From Bidens hawaiensis (lineage: Eukaryota > Streptophyta > Magnoliopsida > Asterales > Asteraceae): DNA of 64,000 nt. The notes under the pieces are model-generated. The model saw only the letters and a program-made list of their open reading frames with translations. It was not told the DNA's origin and ran no database searches. Positions 54,976-64,000 of this stretch are shown here, piece after piece. Each line of letters begins with the position of its first letter. The first letter of the stretch is position 1. The stretch covers positions 62,001 through 126,000 of the forward strand of contig JAIQDT010003011.1 of NCBI GenBank assembly GCA_021521415.1. Direction: 5' to 3'. Position numbers and translations under genes: made by a program.

Positions 54976-56172
54976 CCCATCATTAGTTTGCTCGTTTTTG
55001 TAGCAATGGATTGTACAAGAAGGCATGGCTAAAGAACTCATCATACAAGAAGATGCGGATCAAGATCTCGTTGAAGACTATATAAAAGGTTGTTCAAGAA
55101 TGCGTGATTCGAGCATTAGTCGAAGACCAAATGTGATTAAAACTCAAGACGAACATATTATTTGAAGATCCGTTAAAGTACATGCTAAGGCACCGGTTCA
55201 AATCAATTCTAGAATATGAAAAGTTGTATTTTATATTCATTTAATTTAATTTTGTAAACGATATCGTACTAGAATGTTTCCAATTACTAACGAGAGTACT
55301 GTTAGCGTTTATTTTATTTTGGTTTTTTAATGAAAAAGTGATCCAATGTCCTACATCATACATATTTTCTCAAAGTATTATTAATATATTTGATTAAAAT
55401 ATTAATAATAATAATAATACATATATATGACAAGTTTTATTAGTTATTATTACAATTGTTAGTATCATATAATTAGGTTTTATTATTATCATTTTATTTT
55501 TTGTTATTATAACTTTTGTTATAATTTAAACTTTATTTATTTTGTTTAAATTAAATTATTGAAAAACTGACTGATATGATAGAACAAATATGCACATCAT
55601 GTGATCGGTGATACGCTTTGGTGGTAAAAATGATGTGAAAAAAAGATGATGTTTGCTAAAGCAGATGAGAGAGAATTAATGTAGGACGAGAATTATGGAA
55701 AGGACTAGCTACCACTTTATCGGTTCCTGCTTTATTTTTGACATTAATTCGAAAATATTTGTCTAACAAACTAACAAGACATATATACATAGAGGATAAC
55801 TTCTAACTAGAAACTGCTAACCAAGTAGACAATAGTAGGTCCTCAACGAAGCTTCATGGAAAATTCTTAAGGCAATTTTGTACGTTTTAAGTTTTATTGT
55901 TTTCCATAGAGACAACATTGTGATGGAGTAGACACCAATACAAAACACATGGGAGGATGGCTCATTCGTGGCTTTATGCATCAAAGTCTGCCCTACACCA
56001 TATGTTATTATAAAAAAAATTATCTAACACCATATTACTGAGGAACATATGTAGTTTGATTAATATTTAGAAATAATAAAAGATATATATACCATATTAT
56101 AATACACATTTAAATAATACCATATTATAATACACATTTAAATAATAAAAAGATATATATACTATATTATAA
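54976..56172. other. AT-rich intergenic stretch
   Basis: No gene. A 28-bp unit, ACCATATTATAATACACATT then TAAATAAT, is repeated in tandem at about 56090-56145. ATT/ATA-rich around 55370-55540. Confidence 0.5.
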
Positions 56173-56182
56173 TTGTAATGTA

Positions 56183-56908
56183 GGGTTATGTTATAATAGG
56201 AAGTATAGTTTTTGTAGGAAGGATAAGAATTAATCTTGTCAATTGATTTTGAATATGGAGGGTTGAGATTAGTTTAAGGGGAAATCAAGTGTGAAAGAAG
56301 GGGGAGGACATAAAAGGAATAACACATTTGTTGACTTTATCTCTCCACATGCAAGGCACATGCCAAATCCTTCATCATTTTAAAACGTCCATAACTTTTT
56401 TTACTACGTTTTTATTGAAAAACAAATTCACCATAATAACGATTGTCTTTTTATCTTTAATATGAGTACCATATTGTAATATAAAAATAAAAAAAATTAG
56501 TGGGTTTTTTACAAATTGTGTTTTACACAATTGTGTTATACAATAGTATTTTTCATTGTGTTTTTTACGTTGTGTTATACAATTGTGTTTTTTATTGTGT
56601 TTTTGTTATTTTCATAGTGTTTTTTTCCATTGTGTTTTTTATATTGTGTTTTTCATAGTGTTTTTTCGAACTTTCCCGGCGAGGTGGTGGCGGTGGGTGA
56701 CGGGTGTGGTGGCGGTGGGCGATGGAGTGGTGGTGGATGTAGGAGATGAGTGAAGATGTAATTGGGTTTTATGTAAGTGGACTTTTGAAATTAATGTAAA
56801 TGGGTTTTGAGATTAAAGTAAGTGGGTTTTGATATAAAAGTGTTAAACAAAAATACCTTCCTTCCTAGCCTTCTTAGAAAAATCAAACTTTTTATTTGAA
56901 CATAACCC
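56183..56908. mobile_element. MULE-type non-autonomous element, TSD TTGTAATGTA
   Basis: 726 bp with imperfect TIRs: left GGGTTATGTTATAATAGGAA, right reversed GGGTTATGTTCAAATAAAAA, similar for about 50 bp. The 10-bp TTGTAATGTA lies on both sides (56173-56182 and 56909-56918), in the Mutator 9-11 bp range. The interior has TTGTGTTTTT repeats at 56515-56665, then a GC-richer GGTGGCGGTGGG patch at 56690-56750. The patch may be a captured genic piece. No transposase. Confidence 0.85.
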
Positions 56909-56918
56909 TTGTAATGTA

Positions 56919-57560
56919 TATTAGAAGTATAAAAAAGATAATTTTATATAATTTTAATAAGAGTTTTAAAGCATTCTTTACAATCCTTTAAAACATATTA
57001 TTGGTGACTTATAAACCAACTTTCTCTCACAATTTTTAAAAGTTCATATTTTTTTCATACGTTAAATTAAAAAAAAAATTATTAAATGCTAATCTGGAAA
57101 TAATTCATATTTTTATATGACAAAAAATTAAGAATGTGTTCTGGTTATAACTTTGTTCTTAGTATTTGTTAACCGTCAAGCTAATCATATGCATTTCACA
57201 TACCCTTATCCATAATCTCTATTAGGTTGTGCAAGCTTTTCTTGATAGGTGGTGGAACGAGTTTACTTTTCTCTCTAAAACAGTGTTGTGGTAGTTGATA
57301 ATCGCTAGTTGCTAGTCAACCGGTGAGATAGAGGGTTAATAATTAATCAGGTTTAATTGGATCAGATTAACCAGGATTAATCACGATTAATTGGTGATTA
57401 ATCAGGGCCTAATCGAGACTTTTACAACCATGCTCTGAAACATATTCCAATAACACCTCACAATAAACCAAATGTGCAAAAAATAATTAAACTAATACAA
57501 AGCTCAACTGAATAAATATTCCGGATACATCAGTAACATGTTAAAACATAGAAAATACAA
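56919..57560. other. AT-rich stretch with GATTAATC repeats
   Basis: 57335-57405 holds repeated GATTAATCA/GGATTAAT units, typical of a small hAT-like element's subterminal region. No TIR pair was identified. Confidence 0.4.
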
Positions 57561-57564
57561 AATT

Positions 57565-57990
57565 TTAAAGGGCGACCATTGAAAGAGTATGGAAGCTATC
57601 ATCATGGTTTACAAGAGCCACCCAGTGTCGGGCTGAAACAAGCATTTCGTGTGCTAACCTGACAACGTGATCCCATCTTCTCCCAACAAGGGCCGGAGAA
57701 GTGATTACATGGCCCAACTGAAACACAAAAAGAGTTGAGTCATGAGCCATGGACTGAAAAATTTCTTTGATAGGTCTCAGATTGATTAGTAATTTCAAAC
57801 AGAATGGCCATATTAAGGAAGCAAGAATCGGTGTTGCTGTAAACGTGTGCAACTGTGAAAGCCCAACAAGCTTCACCTTCGCTACGAGCATTAAGTGCAA
57901 AGTCATTGCTTACTATTGAAGAGAGGTTGAAGTTTGATGGATTTGCATAGGAAAAAGTACGTGTGTAGAGGACCAAACTATCTCTCATAT
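57565..57990 (-). pseudogene. Protein-like gene fragment, unidentified
   Basis: Two minus-strand frames look coding in succession. First comes NDFALNARSEGEACWAFTVA, TDSCFLNMAILFEITNQSET, then, after a shift, GHVITSPALVGRRWDHVVRL and AHEMLVSARHWVALVNHDDS. The second part follows TTTTTGTGTTTCAG, a good splice acceptor, suggesting an exon. I do not recognise the family. The CWAF sequence alone is not evidence for a papain-type protease, because the surrounding residues do not fit. Probably a broken or captured host gene. Confidence 0.45.
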
Positions 57991-58195
57991 TATATATACA
58001 CACCCACGAAAAACATATTCTTTTCTAAACAAAAATATATATATATATCAAAAACTGTGAAAACCACAAAAACATTTGTAATTAATATATTAATATTTAA
58101 TAAGATATTGGGTGGAATTTTTTTTTGAAATGTTGTGTATTAGAAAAAAAATTAGGTTAACAGGAAAGTCAAAAAAAAAAAAAGGATTTTGGTGT
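57991..58195. other. AT-rich spacer
   Basis: Poly-A and AT runs with nothing supported before the LTR start. Confidence 0.5.
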
Positions 58196-61100
58196 TGTGA
58201 CATTTATGACAAAACGAGGTACACTATATCCATTACGTAACAAGTAAACGATAAATCGGTTAATTCGTAGTGCTTAAACGAGTAACCGACCGATACTAAC
58301 TATGACCCGTATACATACTGAGGGGTCATATACGAGTTATATATATGTTATAGAGGCTAACATATTGATATTTAGGCCCCGGTACGTTTAAAACTCTTTA
58401 AACGAAAAAGGTTTCGTTTATCGATACGCTATAAGCTTAAACGCAATCGTTAATATCAAAACAAGCATTGTAGCATCCGTTAAGCCGAAAAAGATTTATA
58501 AAACACTTATATGACATGTTCTAAGCAATCCGTGAAAATATTTTGGAATTTTACAACGAGTCAGTACATTTTTCTTATTTTACAAAAACAAGCTGAAAAA
58601 CACACGTTTTTACGTTATTTCTCACACCCGAATTAATTTTCTTGCGAAAAACCGGACCCGAACTAAATTAAAAATGGGCTTTTCATGTTTGGGCTTGTAT
58701 GTATAATTTAATGGGCCAAAACAGCCCATTAAGGCCCCATCAAAAGCTCCGATCGCAGCCCCTTATACCCCCACATGTTTTTCTTTTACAAAGCTTACTT
58801 CACAAGCTTCCTTATTCATTTTCATATACCACACACTTTCAAGTCCAAGCAGCTCCCAACCTCTGCTCTATCAACCCCTTTCAAAAACCCTAAGGTAAGG
58901 TTCAATTTTAACAAGTTTTAGCAAAGTTTGATCCATATGATTATCATATAAACATGTTTTGATTAGTGTTAAACATGTTTAACCATCCAAAAACCCTAAA
59001 AATCAAGTAAAATTATGTTTTGATGTTAAACATGTTTACAAACCTGGAACATATACTTTTTTGGTCAAAAACGCGGATTAGAACATGAATACAACGTTTT
59101 TACGGTTAGAAAGTTCGGTTTGAACTCAAAACCGAAACCCTAATTATCAAGGCTTTTACATGGATGATTTATGCTTGGTTTGATGTTATATGATATGTAG
59201 ATATACTGAGTTTGCAACCCGAGACCCGGAAAGTCGTTTAAGCTAGCAAAATTCATCGAAAACCGACAAGGTAAACCCGTAATACTCGTTTAGGGGCTGT
59301 TTAGTATTAGGTTGTGACGTGCTTGTTGTTAGCTTGTGAAAATTTGCAGGGACATTAGGGATCATATAAATGAGTCCCTGTTCAAATTTGGTAATTTTTC
59401 GATAAACGGAGAATATTTGGTGAATTTATTCCCGTTTATGGGCGTTTATTTGGGAAAAATAGCAAAACATATTGAAAAATTATGAAACTTGGTTTTGGAG
59501 TTTGATATGGGATGGTAAGATCACTGGTAAAGTTTGGGAATCATTGGAAATGTCTAAGTATGGTTTGTGCAGCCATGGTTAAACCGAGTTTTAACAGCCG
59601 AAAAACGCACAAAAAGGCATTTGGTCAAAAGAGTTAGGTTCTGGAAATTTTTCAGGGGCTATGTAGTCACATTGAGGCCCTTGGTAAAAATTATGGGATT
59701 TTTCGGAGGTCGTTTTATATAAACGGGCCATTTATTACATGATTATAACCTATTAAATGAATTTTTATAAATAAATAAATAATCATAAAATTTCTGGAAA
59801 TATTTTTATAAAATTTTCCATGTCTTAATGTATTTTTACAAAAATTTACATAATTTATATGTAATTACATATTTAGTTATGATTTATTAAAGATTTAAAT
59901 TATAATTGTTTTAACGAAACCGGCAGTTTTGTGTTTAACGGACTGACTGGTATGTCAAAATGTCAAAAGTGGTCAAATATCATATTTTTGAATGATATTG
60001 ATAAAAACGAACTTTTTACGAGAATTCCGGACAATTCGGGTGGATTGTACGCGTTTTGTATAATCAAACCCGTGTGAAAACGGAAACGAACCCTGCGGTC
60101 AAACCAGACACCGAAACCTTAAAATTCTTTTATAAATCAAATCATTTTATCAATCAATAAATTTACTTAAGTTTTATATGATCTTACCTAATCCCGAAAC
60201 GTATAAACGATCAACTGAGCTAGGCTCGGAAAACGGTGAAACTGAGCCAAATCCAGTTTTAAACATTTCATAGTACACAACGTCACAATCTAAGACTATG
60301 GTCATGTTCTGGACCTAACAGCTATACCCAGATTATCTATACAGCCCGACTTAGCTTGAACACTGTACTAGTATTAACGATACAATACCGTTTATAGGAA
60401 TCAGGCTATAAACGAGGCATCTGACTTATTGATACGTAACTTCTGTGCGAACTACAATAAGGTGAGTTTCACGACCCCCACTTTCTAAACTGTTTTACGA
60501 ACTTTTGGGGTGGAAAGCATGTTTATACACGTTATCGATCTGAAAACGATTCGGGACATAATATATATCTGAACAATTATATATGAAAAGTCCCTACAAA
60601 CATAACTAATTTTGGAGATAACGTGGTCTGTGATGATTATGGGGCTATTGTGGGCGAAAAGGGGGCCACAATAGTAATAAACTAAAGTTTAGTATGGCTT
60701 ACGAGCCAAGTTCTGCTGCAACTTATAAACTAAAGTTGAGTATGGCTTACGAGCCAAGTTCTGCTGCAACTTATAAACTAAAGTTGAGTATGGCTTATGA
60801 GCCAAGTTCTGCTGCAACTTATAAACTAAAGTTGAGTATGGCTTATGAGCCAAGTTCTGCTGCAACTTATAAACAAAAGTTGAGTATGGCCTATGAGCCA
60901 AGTTCTGCTGCAACTTATTAAACAAACTAACTTGATTATGACATGAATGTTAAGAAAATAATGTGATTATGAGTATTGAGGGCGGATGGGGAGCCACAGT
61001 AATTGGTGATACGTGATAAATACTATATGTGCATATGTGTCTATATACATGCTACGTGATTAGCCGTAGGAAACACTATGTGTAGAATATATTAATTATT

Positions 61101-61736
61101 TGCGTGTACACTATATAATGTTTGAGTTTACATGGAATCATTGTGGGTGGAAGGGGGACCACAGTGGTTGAGTTCATGTGGAACCGTTTTGGGAGGAAGG
61201 GGATCCACAGTGGTTGGTTAAACACACGGAAATTGGAAACAGGTAGTACGAACAAACAATCACGATTTTACTGAAATTTCGAATTTATATTATAAACTTA
61301 CATGTGTGCATATGCACACACACAAGGATATGGCTGTATATATTTATACAAACATAAAATGCATATTTTTACATACGCGCGTACATACAAACTGTGACTG
61401 TGTGATACGCAGAGCTGATTTCGTTAAACTTATGAAACTCACCAACTATTCGTAGTTGACCTATTTTAACATGCTTTTCAGGTAATCAGATATTAGAAGA
61501 AATTTTCTGTGCGTTACGTGTCTGATTGGTGATTGCTGTCATGGGCATTTGAGTTAGAAGTAAAGTAATTGAAGAACCGGTTTGATTGTATCACTTAGTT
61601 TGTAAAAGATGTTAGAACGATATAATATATTGTAAACTAGTTAGTAATGTTTCTTTATGAACAATGTATTTGATACCAGTTGTATCTGTTGCATTTCCGT
61701 TTTACGCTTCCGCAATACGCTTAACGGGGTGTGACA
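58196..61736 (+). repeat. 5' LTR of element 4
   Basis: 3541 bp. Promoter-like region near 58730-58780, a C/A-rich leader with CAAAAACCCTAAGGTAAG at about 58882 (possible splice donor), and a 48-bp minisatellite. GGRAGGGGRWCCACAGTGGTTG-type repeats occur near 60975, 61145 and 61195. The left border is inferred. Confidence 0.65.
60691..60921 (+). repeat. 48-bp minisatellite, 4.8 copies
   Basis: Unit ATGGCTTAYGAGCCAAGTTC, TGCTGCAACTTATAAACTAA, AGTTGAGT. As 48 is a multiple of three and the unit lacks stops in one frame on each strand, both strands read as 16-residue repeats (plus MAYEPSSAATYKLKLS). It lies in non-coding LTR, so translation is unlikely. Confidence 0.9.
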
Positions 61737-61741
61737 GAAGT

Positions 61742-61753
61742 TGGTATCAGAGC
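61742..61753 (+). promoter_or_regulatory. Primer-binding site, element 4
   Basis: TGGTATCAGAGC, five bases after the LTR end; initiator tRNA-Met type. Confidence 0.85.
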
Positions 61754-63566
61754 CATTGGTTATAAAGGATTAGGTTATCCCTTAGGATACCTATAATATA
61801 ACCGTAGGCTCGATTATCACTGGGAAACTTATTAATGAGTAACGATAGATACTGATGGATGCCGGGATGAACTCGTAGGGCAAGTGAGTTATTATGGTCC
61901 GGAACGTAATAACAGACTTGCTTGTACGAGGGAATTCGGGGTGAAATCGTGGAACATATTGATAGGTAAAAATGGCAACATACGTGCATAAAGGTGACGT
62001 GAAGTATATATGAAATGTGCATACGTGCTTATATGAGATGAGATATAGGGATACGTGTGAGTACGGTACTACCGATGATATTGAATCTTATTGTAACAAA
62101 TATTATATTCGGTTATAATTAATATTAATTCATATTATGATTAAAATCATATCGTATCAAAATTTATATTATACCTATTCGTAACAAATAAAATATCTAA
62201 CTTCGGTATTAATTAATAATATCCTTTACGATGATCTAAGCTACCGAAAAACGTTTTCTTCTGATTAACGATTGCACCGAAAGATGTTGAGATCGGGTAT
62301 CTTTACGACAGATAAAGAACCGGTGTTTCCTGTAAACGAGAATACGAGAACGCTTAACCGACTTCAAACTAAATCTGGTGATATGACGAAACCACTAAGG
62401 AACCTAATGTACCAGGCCGGGGAATGAATCACGAGAGGCGTGTCCTTCAGATAATGATTTCAAGAATATATATATACACATATAATACCTCTCAGCCTGG
62501 GTCTAACCTTTATTTCATGTACTCGTTTCTTTGGCACTAAACTAAACTATTTTCTGGTCATCCTTCGATTTCTGTTGTTTGAAAAACAAACACCATCTCG
62601 GGGGAAATACTTAGTGATGAACCCAACTTATTGAATTATAAATATAATAACTACTTTATTGATTCCCCAAATAAACAGACTGTGACTACCAGTACATATA
62701 ATATACTAATGATATTTCAAAAGAGATATTAATAATAATAATAATTCCCTTTACAATTTACCAGTACAACTAACTCTGATGAACCTCCTTTACTAGCAAA
62801 CTCTTTGAACCATTTATGAATAAGAACATCCAACCTCTCCTGTATTTTTCCTATTTCAATTGGTTACTGTAGGAGAGAAATCTCATGCTCACGAAATGAT
62901 GACGTGCCCCGACTGGAGTGAAACCTAATTACCTCCAACCAGCAAACTATTACTTTTATTAAGTCCGACATGCCTACGAATATAGAATGACCTGACGAAA
63001 GAATATGTATTTTACAATATTAGTTAACAACATTTAGAAGTCAGGTGAAATATACACGTGCATTCCCACTATAACATACTGATTAAACTCGTAGCGAGCA
63101 AATATCTACCTACGGGAGAGACCGAACAAAAACAGCTTCCCAATAATGGGATCATATTGGAACAATTGTCGTACAAGTTGTGAATTATTTATAATTGTTA
63201 TAACGCGTGCTTTGATAGATAAGGATAGTAAGGTATTGTCGTGTATAGTTTCTGATACTTCATACAAGCATATGGTGGTGCGCTATGCTAATATGGAGGA
63301 CGATTTGGGCATTTTTAATACAAACATTGACCCCTATTGGGTTAAAATTTCTTGTCATGAGATGACAACTTTTAATATATATGCAAACTTTGGTGTTTGC
63401 TAGGCTAATTTTATATACTATCCTTAGTATTCAGACTCGAGAACAAATCTGTGTGATACATACGTGTTAATTGAAATACCTGATTACTTGTTATTGTAAT
63501 TCCTTTTTGTGATTATTAGCATATCTGAATTTTGTTAACTGTGAGATAACTGGTTTTTATATTAGA
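61754..63566 (+). other. 1.8 kb leader of element 4
   Basis: Much longer than the 331-bp leader of element 3. It contains one 85-residue frame at 63146-63403 (starts MGSYWNNCRTSC), with no recognised domain, plus AT-rich DNA with TATATA runs near 62468. Whether the leader is spliced or carries an insertion cannot be told. Confidence 0.5.
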
Positions 63567-64000
63567 ATGGCCCCGAAGAAAGTAAACATGTTGTCTGAGG
63601 CAGATATAGCCGAGATGATCGCTCGACAACTACAAACAGTACTTCCGACAATAGCAGCACAATTCGCTGCTGGTATCCATACAACTATGAATACAAATCA
63701 AGTGCCGAACGCTAACGCGGCTGTAAATACTAATCCCTCGACAAATACTAATACAACCACAAATGCTCCCCCGAAAAATACTGATACTATCGCAACTAAT
63801 ACTCCCCCGTTGAATACCAATATTACTTTCAATAATGATAATCTCCTACCGAACATGAACAATAGTTGTAACAATCAAAATCCCCCGCAACACGGATATC
63901 AACTTAAGAACTTCATGCTATGTAAACCTATGGAATTTAGTGGTACTGAAGGACCAAATGGACTGGTAAGGTGGATCGAAAAGACTGAATCTATCATTAA
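63567..64000 (+). CDS. Element 4 gag, N-terminal part
   Basis: Open from ATG at 63567 to the window edge (144 codons and two bases). Starts MAPKKVNMLSEADIAEMIAR, an amphipathic helix. An Asn/Thr-rich linker follows (about residues 48-114; NTNPSTNTNTTTNAPP). The gag domain begins with FMLCKPMEFSGTEGPNGLVR and then WIEKTESII. The last segment matches the start of Tekay-type gag (CKP-x-EF-x-GTEG...W.EK.ES). Gag assembles the particle and packages RNA. No stop or frameshift is seen in this part, unlike the other elements. The remainder is outside the window. Confidence 0.8.
   Translation, partial: MAPKKVNMLSEADIAEMIARQLQTVLPTIAAQFAAGIHTTMNTNQVPNANAAVNTNPSTNTNTTTNAPPKNTDTIATNTPPLNTNITFNNDNLLPNMNNSCNNQNPPQHGYQLKNFMLCKPMEFSGTEGPNGLVRWIEKTESII

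Larger units (their letters stand above)
58196..64000 (+). mobile_element. Element 4: gypsy retrotransposon, runs off window
   Basis: LTR, primer-binding site, long leader and the start of an undamaged gag frame, all on the plus strand. Its start is judged from TGTGACA at 58196 and the matching end GTGTGACA at 61736. The rest of the element lies past 64000. Confidence 0.8.

Noticed and set aside
57840..57880. CWAF motif suggesting a papain-like protease
   Set aside because: The surrounding residues lack the GxCGSCWAF context, and no catalytic His or Asn region follows.
60689..60925. Minus-strand 78-codon repeat protein
   Set aside because: It is the antisense reading of the 48-bp minisatellite in LTR DNA, with no promoter or leader.

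Overview
This window is nuclear DNA of a flowering plant, most likely a eudicot. I suspect Asteraceae from the general look of the LTR families, but nothing in the sequence proves it. I find no intact host gene. Almost everything identifiable is transposable-element DNA: Ty3/gypsy chromovirus LTR retrotransposons whose primer-binding sites match the initiator tRNA-Met complement (TGGTATCAGAGC), Helitrons, small TIR elements with target-site duplications, a SINE 3' end, copia relics, and captured or broken host-gene exons. No rRNA, tRNA, CRISPR or bacterial-type feature is present.

Region 1 (1-3.25 kb): the 3' end of a Helitron, an LTR fragment and a copia gag relic. Region 2 (3.25-14.1 kb): a direct segmental duplication. 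Two copies of a host-like flank (about 3256-5700 and 10075-11716) each abut the same minus-strand gypsy insertion. Copy A (5701-9487) keeps most of pol but lacks its gag-side end. Copy B (11717-13765) keeps both LTRs and a GAAAA target duplication but has lost everything between gag and integrase, leaving an in-frame gag-integrase fusion. Between the copies lie three exons of an NT-C2 domain gene. An unoccupied copy of the insertion site lies at about 14.05-14.13 kb.

Region 3 (14.9-21.05 kb): a 3.46 kb solo LTR (target duplication ACCGG) nested inside a 2.64 kb LTR. Both are packed with tandem arrays, including six units of about 171 bp.

Region 4 (23.4-49.6 kb): a nested chain. A minus-strand gypsy element with decayed pol (element 1, from 23497) is interrupted in its right LTR by a minus-strand gag-only element (element 2, from 35508). 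Element 2 is interrupted in its right LTR by a plus-strand Tekay-like chromovirus (element 3, 42080-49628), whose 3' LTR is cut short. The left LTR of element 1 is expanded by a 1.34 kb Helitron, hAT and Harbinger-like MITEs, and decayed minus-strand host exons, one with a ubiquitin-interacting-like motif.

Region 5 (49.6-58.2 kb): a 1.6 kb inverted repeat with arms of about 540 bp, a Helitron end, a copia-like LTR, a MULE-type element with a 10-bp target duplication, and an unidentified protein-like fragment. Region 6 (58.2-64 kb): a 3.54 kb LTR with a 48-bp minisatellite, a primer-binding site, a 1.8 kb leader and an open gag ORF that runs off the window. This is the only retrotransposon here whose visible coding part is undamaged.

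The sequence carries no host pathway. Its content is a history of insertion, duplication, solo-LTR formation, internal deletion and gene-fragment capture.
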